Position numbers and translations under genes: made by a program
Shown: in pieces, positions 16,412 through 24,624 of the stretch
Layout of the letters: each line of letters begins with the position of its first letter
How positions within the stretch are numbered: the stretch's first letter is position 1
Assembly: GCF_001905445.1 (NCBI RefSeq)
Contig: NZ_LIVQ01000007.1
Location: forward strand, 246,766-310,765
DNA: 64,000 nucleotides
Direction: 5' to 3'
Source: Streptomyces sp. CB00455
GTDB lineage: Bacteria > Actinomycetota > Actinomycetes > Streptomycetales > Streptomycetaceae
The notes under the pieces: model-generated
Told to the model about the DNA's origin: nothing
The model's database searches: none
What the model saw: the letters and a program-made list of their open reading frames with translations, nothing else

Positions 16412-17149
16412 ATGACGAAGATCACGACGCGTACGGTCGAGTACCCGGCCGACGGTTTGACGATGATCGGGCACCTCGCGCTCCCGGCCGGTGTCGACCG
16501 CCGGCCCGCGGTGCTGCTCGGACCGGAGGGCATGGGGCTCAGCGACGTCGAGCGCCGCCGGGCCGATGCTCTCGCCGAGCTGGGATACGTAGTGCTGGCC
16601 TTCGACCTTCACGGCGGGCGCTATCTGAGTGACCCCGAGGAGATGCTGGCCCGTTGCATGCCACTGCTTGCTGATCCCGACCGGATGCGGGGGATCGGCC
16701 ATGCGGCGCTCGACGTGTTGCGCACCGAGCCCCGGACCGACCCCGACCGGATCGCCACCGTCGGCTACGGAACCGGGGGCGCCGTCGGGCTGGAACTCGG
16801 GCGCGCCGGCGTCAACCTGCGGGCGATCGGGACAGTCAACGCAACTACCACGGGCCGACCGGGCGAGGCGGCGCGCATTCGCTGCCCGGTGTGGGCCGGG
16901 GTCGGGTCGGAAGACCCGATCATGCCGCCCGCGCAACGAAACGCGTTCACCGCTGAGATGCAGGCCGCGGGCGTCGACTGGCGCCTCGCGGTGTACGGCG
17001 GAGCCTTGCACGCCTTCCACCACCCGCCGGTCGACCACCCCGTGGTCCCCGGCGTCGGCTACCACCCACAGCACGCGCAGCGAGCCTGGCGTGACGTCGT
17101 CGACCTGCTCGCCGAGTGCCTGCCTGTGAGGGAGGACCTGGGGGCATGA
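16412..17149 (+). CDS. Dienelactone hydrolase family protein lacking the usual Cys
   Basis: 245 aa from the ATG at 16412. The fold follows dienelactone hydrolase: GPEGMGLSDVERRRADALAE, FDLHGGRY, a nucleophile elbow, WAGVGSEDPIMPPAQRNAF (acid) and YGGALHAFHHPPVDHP (His). The elbow reads VGYGTGG where the family has G-x-C-x-G-G, so Gly replaces the catalytic Cys. The protein may have lost hydrolase activity or use another residue. It is a single gene with a clean intergenic region upstream. Confidence 0.85.
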   Translation: MTKITTRTVEYPADGLTMIGHLALPAGVDRRPAVLLGPEGMGLSDVERRRADALAELGYVVLAFDLHGGRYLSDPEEMLARCMPLLADPDRMRGIGHAALDVLRTEPRTDPDRIATVGYGTGGAVGLELGRAGVNLRAIGTVNATTTGRPGEAARIRCPVWAGVGSEDPIMPPAQRNAFTAEMQAAGVDWRLAVYGGALHAFHHPPVDHPVVPGVGYHPQHAQRAWRDVVDLLAECLPVREDLGA

Positions 17150-17194
17150 CCCAGGCAGTCGGCTTCGTGTTCGTCGCCGACGCAGCCTCGATCG

Positions 17195-17488
17195 TCAGTC
17201 GAGGCCTTCGACGATGCGGAAGTCGCGCTCGACGCCGTCGGCAAGCGCGGCCAGCGCCTCCTGGTAGGCCGCACTCGCATGTGCGGCGACCGCCTGTTCG
17301 AAGCTGTCGAACTCGATCAGGACGGTGCGCTCGGCGATTCCGGCGTCGTGTGCGACGACCCGGCTGCCGCGGGCGAGCAGCCTCCCGCCCGCGGCCTCGA
17401 CGGCTGGACCAGCCAGCTTGTTGTAGGCAGCCAGCTTCTCGGGGTCCGCAATGATGCGGTAGGCGCTGACCCAATAGCCCTTGACCAC
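17195..17488 (-). CDS. DUF1330 family protein
   Basis: 97 aa ferredoxin-like alpha/beta barrel monomer. MVKGYWVSAYRIIADPEKLA starts the first strand and helix. The conserved GGRLLARG and a central TVLIEFDSFEQAVAA strand-helix are typical of DUF1330, dimeric proteins related to antibiotic monooxygenases and stress proteins. No catalytic residue can be assigned. It is convergent with the dienelactone-hydrolase-like gene and lies 112 bp upstream of the MFS gene stop. Confidence 0.9.
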   Translation of the reverse strand: MVKGYWVSAYRIIADPEKLAAYNKLAGPAVEAAGGRLLARGSRVVAHDAGIAERTVLIEFDSFEQAVAAHASAAYQEALAALADGVERDFRIVEGLD

Positions 17489-17600
17489 GGTACCTCCTGT
17501 GTTGGGAATTGCTGCTCGGAAGCATGCTCAGATGAATGGCCGGCGCGCTGGGGGTCAGCGAGCCGACGGAGACGGCGTCGAAGTCGGACGGCTTCGGTCC

Positions 17601-19109
17601 TCAGCTTCCGGGTCGATTCGACCGACCCAGGTCCGGCACACCGACTGCGGCTGTGATCGGATTGGTCTCGGGTGAGCGCCGGCGGGCGAGGACGAGGGCG
17701 AGGGCGAGGCTGGCCATCGTCGTGACCGCCATCGCGGCGACGCCGACCAGCGCCGCGCTCGTGTAGGCGTCGTCGTTCGGGAAGAGGCGGCCCGTGGCGG
17801 TGCCGGCGGCCAGGACCAGACCGCCGATGGCGCTGCCCACGGAGTACCCGACGCTGCGGACGACGTAGTTGAAGCTCATGGCGCTCGACGTCTCGCTCCT
17901 GGGGGTGACGGACAGGATGACGCCGGGCATGGCGGCCGAGAAGCTGCCGACGCCGAAGCCCAGCACGCCCATGGCCGCGAGCAGTTCGGCCAGGTTGGAC
18001 CGGGCGGTGGCGAACAGGACGAACCCGCCGCCGACGACGGCGGCGCTGCCGGCCAGGAGCAGGGGGCCGTCGATCCGCGTCCGGACCCGCGGCGTGATCT
18101 TGCCGGCGACGAACCCCAGCACGGAGAACGGGATGAGGATCAGCCCCGCCACGAAGGTGGTCAGTCCGAAGCCGTAGCCGGCGCCGTGCGGCGTCTGCGC
18201 GTAGCGGGTGATGAGCGTGAGCAGGAGGTACATGCCGCTCCCGCCGACGAACATGGCGAGGTTCGCCCCGGCGACGGCCGGGTGCCGTACCGCCCGGACG
18301 TCGACCAGGGGCGTCTTGGTTCGCAGTTCGGAAACGGTCCAGACGCAGAGCAGGAGTACGGCGGCGACGCCAAGGGTCACCGCCACGGCGAGGTGTCGGC
18401 TCCACAGGTTCCTCTCGCCGGCCAGGAACAGGACGAGGAGCAGTCCACCCGCCAGGGCGAGCGCACCGGCCACGTTCACGTGAGCGGAGCGGCCCTCGGG
18501 AGCTGCGGGCATGGAGCGCCACGCGGTCACGAAGGCGATGGCGGTGACGAGCAGGCCGAGGCCGTAGGCGGCCCGCAGTCCGCCGAACTCGGCGAGCAGC
18601 GCGGCCAGCGGGTAGCCGACGCCGGCTCCGATGATGGAGACCACCGAGAGCAGGGCGATCGTGGCCGCGCTGCGCTCCTCGGGAAGATGGTCGCGGGCCA
18701 CGCCCATCATCAGCGCCGTGAGACCGAGTCCGACGCCTTGGGCCGCTCTGCCCACGAGCAGCCAGGCGAACGGCAGCGGCAGCGGCAGCGGCAGCACGGT
18801 GAGCACGCTGCCGCCGACGACGACCGCCAGCGTGGCGAGAACCGTGGCACGCCGGTGCGGACCGGCTCCGAGCCGGCCGAGGACGGGTGTGGCGACGGCG
18901 CCGCTGAGCAGGGCGATGGTCAGCGTCCACTGCGCGCTGTCGAGGGAGACGTGGAACGTGGTCGCCACGCTGGTGATGAGCGGCGTCCCGAGGCTGGCGA
19001 CCGCCGCCACGACCAGGGCGATGAACGCCAGGGCGGGGACCAGCAGACGTGCCTCGGCACGTATCAGGGCAGTGCTCATAGGCTGGTCATGAGCCTGGAC
19101 CGCGGTCAC
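17601..19109 (-). CDS. MFS drug-efflux transporter
   Basis: 502 aa, highly hydrophobic, with about 14 predicted membrane segments as in DHA2 exporters. The first helices contain STALIRAEARLLVPALAFIA and TFHVSLDSAQWTLTIALLSG. LGRLGAGPHRRATVLATLA fits the loop 2-3 motif A region. It starts at the GTG at 19109, overlapping the MarR stop codon (GTGA), so regulator and exporter are co-translated. Substrate unknown; a MarR-controlled exporter of a small lipophilic or phenolic compound is likely. An in-frame ATG lies at 19079. Confidence 0.9.
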   Translation of the reverse strand: MTAVQAHDQPMSTALIRAEARLLVPALAFIALVVAAVASLGTPLITSVATTFHVSLDSAQWTLTIALLSGAVATPVLGRLGAGPHRRATVLATLAVVVGGSVLTVLPLPLPLPFAWLLVGRAAQGVGLGLTALMMGVARDHLPEERSAATIALLSVVSIIGAGVGYPLAALLAEFGGLRAAYGLGLLVTAIAFVTAWRSMPAAPEGRSAHVNVAGALALAGGLLLVLFLAGERNLWSRHLAVAVTLGVAAVLLLCVWTVSELRTKTPLVDVRAVRHPAVAGANLAMFVGGSGMYLLLTLITRYAQTPHGAGYGFGLTTFVAGLILIPFSVLGFVAGKITPRVRTRIDGPLLLAGSAAVVGGGFVLFATARSNLAELLAAMGVLGFGVGSFSAAMPGVILSVTPRSETSSAMSFNYVVRSVGYSVGSAIGGLVLAAGTATGRLFPNDDAYTSAALVGVAAMAVTTMASLALALVLARRRSPETNPITAAVGVPDLGRSNRPGS

Positions 19110-19564
19110 CGGTCCGACTCCTCTCGGGCGTGGCTTTCGAGCTCCGCCAGATGCAGCAGCGCCGGAAGGGCCGCCGCCAAGGCCTCGACCTCGTCACCGG
19201 TGAGTTCGTCGATCAACCGCGCGTACGCGTCGACGCCCGCCTGGCGTCGCGTCCGGACGTACGACGCGCCGGCCTCGGTCAGGCACACCAGCGTGACGCG
19301 CTTGTCGGACGGATCGCCCTTCCGCTCGACCAGCCCGGACTTCTCCATCACCCGGACCAGGACGGTCATCGCGGGCTGGGTGACGCCCTCGGCCACCGCC
19401 AGATCGGTGATCCGTCGCGGGCCGGTCTTGTCCAGGGTGGCCAAGGTGGCGGCGGACGTCAGGCTCATGTCGCGGGGAAGGTGTCTCACAGCCCTGGTGG
19501 CCAGACCGTAGAGGGCTGACCCGATGGCATCGGAAGCGCCGTGCGCGGCGTCTCGGTGACTCAT
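19106..19564 (-). CDS. MarR family regulator of the MFS exporter
   Basis: 152 aa winged-helix regulator. HTH: RRITDLAVAEGVTQPAMTVL, with the recognition helix RVMEKSGLVERKGDPSDKR and the wing DKRVTLVCLTEAG. N- and C-terminal helices provide the dimer interface. It is the first gene of the operon with the MFS exporter. An unusually AT-rich stretch (about 19574-19600) precedes its start and probably holds the promoter and operator, though no perfect dyad was found. Ligand unknown. Confidence 0.93.
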   Translation of the reverse strand: MSHRDAAHGASDAIGSALYGLATRAVRHLPRDMSLTSAATLATLDKTGPRRITDLAVAEGVTQPAMTVLVRVMEKSGLVERKGDPSDKRVTLVCLTEAGASYVRTRRQAGVDAYARLIDELTGDEVEALAAALPALLHLAELESHAREESDR

Positions 19565-19582
19565 GCCTGAAGCATAGCAATT

Positions 19583-19905
19583 TTATATGAATCCTTTATG
19601 TGTGCAGCCCTCGACCTGCCCCGGCAGACCGGCACCGCCGACCAGGTCAACCAGCCCGACGTGCCACCGGTCGGCGACGACTTCCCAGGTCTCACCGCCG
19701 TCGGGCACTTTGCCCAGGCGGAACTTCGCCTTCCCGCGTCGGGTCTCGTCGATCCCCAGGTGCGTCACCGGCGGCGGGTCCTTCGGCAGCGCAGCCTCGG
19801 CCGCGGCCGTGAACGCGGTGTTCGCCACCGGCCACGACACCTAGAAGTCGCGCGCGGCCTGCACCACCGTCCGTCCGCGGTCGGCGACCGCTTCCCGACC
19901 GAGGA
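19583..19905 (-). pseudogene. ISL3-family transposase fragment
   Basis: The frame reads VSWPVANTAFTAAAEAALP, then HLGIDETRRGKAKFR and EVVADRWHVGLVDLVGGAGL followed by PGQVEG, the central part of ISL3 transposases including the catalytic Asp of the GIDE motif. A TAG stop sits directly before VSWP in ARDF-stop-VSW, and both ends of the protein are missing. Its remains abut the promoter of the MarR gene. Confidence 0.7.
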
Positions 19906-20047
19906 CGCAGCCGCGACGTCAACCGCGACCGCGGTGGCATCGACGGCAGCGCCTCGAGAACGGAGCCGCCAGGGTCATGGACCGCCGCCCCGGCAATGAC
20001 CCTCTGCAGGCGCTGATCCGTCGTTGGGCTTGCCAGGCTGGACGGTC

Positions 20048-20530
20048 TCAGTCCTGCTCGTACGCCTCGGCGAGAACGCTCGTCAACGCGCGTGTGATCT
20101 CCGCCTGCAGCTCTTCGTGGCGCGGCCCGAGACGGTGCTCGGGAGCGGTCCGCTGCTCCCCGTAGCGCCATACGGGGCCGTGCAGAAGGTGCGGCGGCTC
20201 CCAGTGGTAGCGCGCATGGATGTGGCCGTGCAGGTGCTCCCAGGAGTTGCCCAACACCTCGTAGTTGAGCCGGCGGAAGTCCGGGTCCCGCTCGCTGCAC
20301 ACGGTCTCGACGGCCTCGCCGAGCAAAGAGAGGTCGCGCAGGAAGCGGGCCCGCTCGGCGCGGGGCAGATCCGTGAGGTGGTTCGCCTGGCCGGCGTACA
20401 ACAGCAGGCAATATCCAGGCAGGTGCTGGATGTCGCCGATCACGGCCCAGCCGGTCTGCATACGCGCCAGCACCGTCGGGTTCTCGCCTCGTTCGGCGGC
20501 GCCCAACCGATCATCTGTCCAGTGACCCAT
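20048..20530 (-). CDS. HIT family protein
   Basis: 160 aa. The histidine-triad motif is HLHGHIHARY (~109-118), preceded by NYEVLGNSWEHLHGH. The N-terminal half (GDIQHLPGYCLLLYAGQA, LTDLPRAERARFLRDL) is typical of HIT hydrolases acting on dinucleoside polyphosphates or nucleotide phosphoramidates, via the middle His of the triad. The C-terminal extension (PPHLLHGPVWRY and on) is seen in many Streptomyces homologues. It is flanked on both sides by transposase fragments. The start at 20530 lacks a strong ribosome-binding site. Confidence 0.88.
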   Translation of the reverse strand: MGHWTDDRLGAAERGENPTVLARMQTGWAVIGDIQHLPGYCLLLYAGQANHLTDLPRAERARFLRDLSLLGEAVETVCSERDPDFRRLNYEVLGNSWEHLHGHIHARYHWEPPHLLHGPVWRYGEQRTAPEHRLGPRHEELQAEITRALTSVLAEAYEQD

Positions 20531-20618
20531 GCCCCATGGATATCAGGAGAACCGCGAGCTTCTGGAGGCAGTCTCAGAGTCCGGCTATGGGCTCGCCGCA
20601 TGTCAAAGATCATCGGAA

Positions 20619-20643
20619 CTGTCCCCGATTTGCAGGGGGACAG
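20619..20643. terminator. Hairpin in the HIT / IS5-remnant gap
   Basis: Arms CTGTCCCC and GGGGACAG (with an extra G) enclose an 8-nt loop. It could terminate minus-strand transcription past the IS5 remnant and hydrolase, or be part of an old IS end. There is no U-tract. Confidence 0.4.
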
Positions 20644-20796
20644 GGCGACGACATGGTCACCGAGCAGCAGGCTGCCGCAGCCGGAGCCACCCCCGCCATC
20701 TTGCGCGAACTTCCCGACTCCCGTGTCATCGCGTGCGTCCTGCCGGGGGTACTGCGGTTACGCGGCCGGGCGAGGCCGCCCTTCCTCGGCTGTGCT

Positions 20797-20975
20797 CTAC
20801 GCCTGCTGAGCAGTGCGAGGTGAAGGTCTGCACGTATCTGGCAGCGGTCCGAAGCTCGTGAACTGGCGGTGGAGCCAGGCGAGGGTCTGCTCGACGACCC
20901 AGCGGGTTCTGCCCAGACCAGAGCCTTGCCAGCGCACGCTCTTGCAGAGCACGTGGACGATGCCCCTCGGCGCAG
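20797..20975 (-). pseudogene. IS5-family transposase C-terminal remnant
   Basis: RGIVHVLCKSVRWQGSGLGR followed by TRWVVEQTLAWLHRQF is the DDE C-terminal region of IS5-type transposases, including the final catalytic Glu. The expected next piece (QIRADLHLALLS) is in a different frame, so a frameshift has occurred and the N-terminal two thirds are absent. It abuts the stop of the neighbouring hydrolase gene. Confidence 0.7.
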
Positions 20976-20980
20976 CCCGG

Positions 20981-21847
20981 TCAACCCAGCACCCGCCCGA
21001 GGAAGCCGCGCAGGTAACCCGAGACGACGTCCAGGTGGCTCTCCAACAGGAAGTGACCGCCATTTACCAGGTGCACCTCCGCGTCCTTGGCGTCGCGGGC
21101 GAAGGCTCGCGCGCCGGCCGGGCCGAAGATTTCGTCGTTGCGGCCCCATACGGCGAGCACCGGGACCTCGCTGGTGCGTAGGAATTCGTGTAGCAGCGGG
21201 TACAGCGGGCGATTGTTCGGGTAGTCGCGGAACAGGGCCAGCTGGACCTCGTCGTTGCCCTCGCGGGAGACGAGGGCGAAGTCGTGCTCCCAGGTGTCCG
21301 GGTTGACCAGGCTCGGGTCGGGCACGCCGTGCACGTACTGCCAGCGGATGGCGTCGACGCTCAGTGCGGCGCGGACGGCGGGTTCGGTGTCGGGGCCGGG
21401 GTTCGCCGCGTAGGCCCAGACGTCGGTCCAGAACGACTCGACGAAACCGTCCTCGTAGCCGTTGCCGTTCTGGGTGACGAGGGCGGAGATGCGTTCGGGG
21501 TGCTTGAGCGCGAGGCGCCATCCGATGGGGGCGCCGTAGTCCTGGACGTAGAGCGCGTAGCGGTCCAGGCCCAGTTGGTCGAGCAGTCCGGAGGTGAGTT
21601 CGGCGAGGGCGTCGAAGGTGTAGGCGAACTCCCCTGCGGGGGGAGCGTCGGAGTGGCCGAAGCCGAGATGGTCCGGGGCGATGACGTGGTAGTCGTCGGC
21701 CAGCAGCGGGATGAGTCCGCGGAACATGAACGAGCTGGTCGGGTAGCCGTGCAGCAGGACGATCGCGGGGGCGTCGGCGGGGCCGGCTTCACGGTAGAAG
21801 ATCTCGTGGCCGTCGACGGTGGCGGTCCGGTGGTGCACCGAGCTCAT
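20981..21847 (-). CDS. Haloalkane dehalogenase / epoxide hydrolase-like protein
   Basis: 288 aa alpha/beta hydrolase. Oxyanion motif LLHGYPTSS (~33); the nucleophile is Asp in YVQDYGAPIGWRLA (~103), as in haloalkane dehalogenases and epoxide hydrolases. Cap region WQYVHGVPDPSLVNP. Acid residue in AVWGRNDEIFGPAG, and catalytic His in NGGHFLLESH. The substrate is not predictable. It is divergent from the CGNR protein gene. Two dyads made of CTAACC/GGTTAG half-sites fill the 106-bp intergenic region and probably control both genes. Confidence 0.9.
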   Translation of the reverse strand: MSSVHHRTATVDGHEIFYREAGPADAPAIVLLHGYPTSSFMFRGLIPLLADDYHVIAPDHLGFGHSDAPPAGEFAYTFDALAELTSGLLDQLGLDRYALYVQDYGAPIGWRLALKHPERISALVTQNGNGYEDGFVESFWTDVWAYAANPGPDTEPAVRAALSVDAIRWQYVHGVPDPSLVNPDTWEHDFALVSREGNDEVQLALFRDYPNNRPLYPLLHEFLRTSEVPVLAVWGRNDEIFGPAGARAFARDAKDAEVHLVNGGHFLLESHLDVVSGYLRGFLGRVLG

Positions 21848-21849
21848 GT

Positions 21850-21879
21850 CTAACCCCTTCGAATGTTTTATCCGGTTAG
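21850..21879. promoter_or_regulatory. Putative operator, CTAACC-N18-GGTTAG
   Basis: Inverted 6-bp half-sites lie right at the start of the hydrolase gene. They share the half-site sequence with the second dyad at 21907-21936. Confidence 0.5.
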
Positions 21880-21906
21880 TTCCTCGTCATGCAAGCACGG
21901 CATGAG

Positions 21907-21936
21907 CTAACCTGTCAAGCGACTCAATCAGGTTAG
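21907..21936. promoter_or_regulatory. Putative operator, CTAACCTG-N14-CAGGTTAG
   Basis: A perfect 8-bp inverted repeat lies 17 bp upstream of the CGNR gene. With the neighbouring dyad it gives four equally oriented pairs of half-sites, consistent with one regulator acting on both divergent genes. Confidence 0.6.
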
Positions 21937-21953
21937 AAAGGGAGTGGGATCCG

Positions 21954-22433
21954 ATGGACACGCTGCTGGACCTGCTCAACAGCAGGCCACTGGTCAACGG
22001 CGAGGAGCAGGACGCGCTCGGCGACCCGGCCGGGGGCAGGCGCTGGGCGCGGGAGCACGGCGGCGAAGGCAGCCCCGCGGAACTGGCGCTGCTGCGCGAG
22101 ACGCGGGACATCCTGCGGGACATAGTGCGCGGAGAAGGCTCGCCCGCCGCCTTGAGCCCGCTACTCGAAGGGGTCCACCAAATCCCGGAGGTCACGTCGG
22201 ATGGTCTTCAGTGGATGATCAAGACTCCTCCGCACGCCCGGCTGGCCGTCGAGGTGGTTCTCGCCTGGGCCGCCACCGAGCAGCAACTGCCCGGCCGGCT
22301 GCGCCCCTGCGCCAACGACGAGTGCCGGCTGTTCCTGCTCGACCGCAGCCGCGCCAACCGTGCCCGCTGGTGCTCGATGGCCGTCTGCGGTAACCGCGAA
22401 AAGGCGCGCCGCCACTACGAACGCACCCGCTGA
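21954..22433 (+). CDS. CGNR zinc finger protein (ABATE domain), likely regulator
   Basis: 159 aa. The N-terminal ABATE (stress-induced transcription regulator) domain starts LDLLNSRPLVNG. The C-terminal zinc finger has ligands in CANDECRLFLLDRSRANRAR and WCSMAVCGNREKARRHYERT, with the hallmark CGNR. These actinobacterial proteins are thought to be DNA-binding regulators. GGGAGTGG precedes the ATG. Its position opposite the dehalogenase-like hydrolase, with shared dyads between them, suggests it controls that gene and itself. Confidence 0.9.
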   Translation: MDTLLDLLNSRPLVNGEEQDALGDPAGGRRWAREHGGEGSPAELALLRETRDILRDIVRGEGSPAALSPLLEGVHQIPEVTSDGLQWMIKTPPHARLAVEVVLAWAATEQQLPGRLRPCANDECRLFLLDRSRANRARWCSMAVCGNREKARRHYERTR

Positions 22434-22540
22434 TGTCCCGTCCCATCGGATCATGCTTTCGCGGGCCTGTCCGACCGGCGATGATGTGCTGTGTCGTGAG
22501 AGGAGACCGCGGAGCGCATCCTGGCTCTCGGCCGTGCCGG

Positions 22541-23734
22541 CTATGCGGTCGCCGACCTGGGGGCGGGAAGGGGTGACCGCGCCGTCTCGCCTCGGAATGC
22601 GTGGGCGATGGCGCGCGCCTCGATGCCCGCCTGGCGAAGGACACCCGTGAGGGGATTGGTGTATCCGGCGAAGTACAAGCGCGGGGCTTCGGGATGGGTC
22701 CGTGCCCCGACGGCGAGGGGTTGTCCGGCCTCGTCGAGTACGCCCAGGGACCCGACCAGGTCGTGCAGGTTGGGCCGGTACCCGGTGGCGGCGATGACCG
22801 TGTCGGGTCGCAGCCGGGTGCCGTCGGCCAGTAACACGTCGGGGCCGTCGAACGCCTGGACGGCCTCGACCGGCTCGACCCGCCCGGACCGCACAGCGTC
22901 CACGAAGCCATGGTCGAGCACCGGGTTGACCCCTTCGCGGACATTGCGGGTGTACAGGCCGGCGCGGGGCCGCGGCAGTCCCCGTGATGTCAGGTCGGGC
23001 ACCGCGAGACGCTGTGTGAGCAGGGAGGTGCGGTCGCGCCACGCGAGCGGGAGGGCCTCCGTCAGCCGGCCGACCGCATGCCATCGGGCGCTGGAGCGGG
23101 GCAGGATATTAGGTGGGGTACGGACTGCGATCCGTACCCGTCCGGCACCGGCTCCGGCCAGGACGCTCGCGATCTCGGTACCGCTGTTGCCGGCGCCGAC
23201 CACCAGGACGTGCTGCCCGCGGTAGAGGGCCGGTGAGCGGTAGTGGGCCGAGTGCAGCAGCGTGCCGGTGAAGGTCGAACGCCCGGGCCAGTGGGGGAGG
23301 TTCGGGGTATGGCAGCGGCCGGTGGCCACCACGACCGCACCAGCTGGCACCGGGCCGTCGGAGCTGTGGACCAGCCACTGTGTGCCCCGACCCGGCTCGG
23401 CCCGTTCGATGCGCTGCACCGGGGTGGCCACCCGGACATCGAGTCGGTGATGGACGACGTAACGCTCCAGGTATCGCACGTACTCGTCCCGGCTCACCCA
23501 CGGGCCCGCCTGGCGCGGCACCGACAGGCCGGGGAGTTTCGAGGCGCCGGGGGTGGTGTGCAGGCGTAGATGGTCATAGCGCTGCGTCCAGCTCGCTCCC
23601 ACGCGGTCCGACCGTTCCAGGATCACGGCCGGCACTCCGGAGCGGCGCAGCAGTGCGGCCGCAGCAAGGCCGTGGGGGCCGGCTCCGATCACGATCGTGG
23701 GAGCGCCGAAGTCTCGCTGTGGTGTCGGTGGCAT
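22541..23734 (-). CDS. FAD-dependent NAD(P)H oxidoreductase (flavin monooxygenase-like)
   Basis: 397 aa. FAD motif IVIGAGPHGLAAAALLRRSG near the N-terminus, then RVGASWTQRYDHLRLHTTP typical of flavin-containing and YUCCA-like monooxygenases. NADP motif VLVVGAGNSGTEIASVLAG (~175). ATG motif VIAATGYRPNL (~315). C-terminal YFAGYTNPLTGVLRQAGIEA fits the same group. It probably hydroxylates or oxidises a small substrate; no partner gene reveals which. It stands alone, convergent with the CGNR gene. Confidence 0.87.
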   Translation of the reverse strand: MPPTPQRDFGAPTIVIGAGPHGLAAAALLRRSGVPAVILERSDRVGASWTQRYDHLRLHTTPGASKLPGLSVPRQAGPWVSRDEYVRYLERYVVHHRLDVRVATPVQRIERAEPGRGTQWLVHSSDGPVPAGAVVVATGRCHTPNLPHWPGRSTFTGTLLHSAHYRSPALYRGQHVLVVGAGNSGTEIASVLAGAGAGRVRIAVRTPPNILPRSSARWHAVGRLTEALPLAWRDRTSLLTQRLAVPDLTSRGLPRPRAGLYTRNVREGVNPVLDHGFVDAVRSGRVEPVEAVQAFDGPDVLLADGTRLRPDTVIAATGYRPNLHDLVGSLGVLDEAGQPLAVGARTHPEAPRLYFAGYTNPLTGVLRQAGIEARAIAHAFRGETARSPLPAPRSATA

Positions 23735-23988
23735 CGCCTCCTACAACGGCGGACCGCGGCTCACGTCACGCTCAACGGGGAGGCATACAGCCTGTGGGTT
23801 GGCGGTGCCGGCTGTTCACCGCAGCAGCGGGTGGCTGCCGTTACACCGGCGGCACGGACTCGTTGACACCGAGCGGTAGCGCCTCACCTCGCGGGCCGGG
23901 GGCATGAGCCTGTTCGGCCCGGGCTTCTGGGGCCGCCTCGTCCTCGGGGCTGGCTCGCTGCGACTGTCCGATCTTTCGAGGGGCTCAT

Positions 23989-24624
23989 GTGCAGGCAGTG
24001 ACGACGTGCCACCCGCCACGGCTGCAGATCAACGCAGTGTGCAAGGAGTACGGCGGCAGGCAGGTGCTGCGCGACGTCGACCTTGATGTGCCCGCCGGGA
24101 CGCTGGTGGGAATCGTCGGCGAGAACGGGGCGGGGAAGAGCACTCTGCTGCAAATCGCCGTAGGACACCTTGCACCCGACCGCGGGACAGTGACGCGGAC
24201 CGGGTCAGTGGGGTACTGCCCACAGCGAGCGGTGTTGAACGATGCGTTCACCGTCGGACAGCATCTGCGGTTGTTCCAAATGGCCTACCGGCTGCCGACG
24301 CTGGAGCGCGCCGGCGAATTGACGGAGCTGCTGGCACTGACCGGCTGCCGGCGACAGCAGGTCGGCGAGCTCAGCGGCGGAACGCGGCAGAAGCTGAACC
24401 TGCTGATCGCTCTCATGCACGATCCGCAGGTGCTGGTATTGGACGAGCCTTACCAGGGCTTCGACTGGGACACCCATCAGCGGTTCTGGGCCCTGGCCGC
24501 CGATCTCCGTGATCAGGGCCGGTCGATCATCGTGGTGTCGCACCTGCTGCACGACCTGCACCATTTCGACGCGATCGCTCATCTGCGCCAGGGGCGTCTG
24601 CACTTCGAGGAGACCAACCGTTGA
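23989..24624 (+). CDS. ABC transporter ATP-binding protein
   Basis: 211 aa from the GTG at 23989, with GAGGGG six bases upstream. Walker A GENGAGKST, Q-loop region GYCPQRAVL, signature LSGGTRQKLNLL, Walker B VLVLDEP and H-loop VVSHLLHDL are all present. It is a single-domain exporter-type ATPase (ABC-2 class). Its stop overlaps the TTG start of the permease gene, so the two proteins form one transporter. No regulator is adjacent. Confidence 0.93.
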   Translation: MQAVTTCHPPRLQINAVCKEYGGRQVLRDVDLDVPAGTLVGIVGENGAGKSTLLQIAVGHLAPDRGTVTRTGSVGYCPQRAVLNDAFTVGQHLRLFQMAYRLPTLERAGELTELLALTGCRRQQVGELSGGTRQKLNLLIALMHDPQVLVLDEPYQGFDWDTHQRFWALAADLRDQGRSIIVVSHLLHDLHHFDAIAHLRQGRLHFEETNR

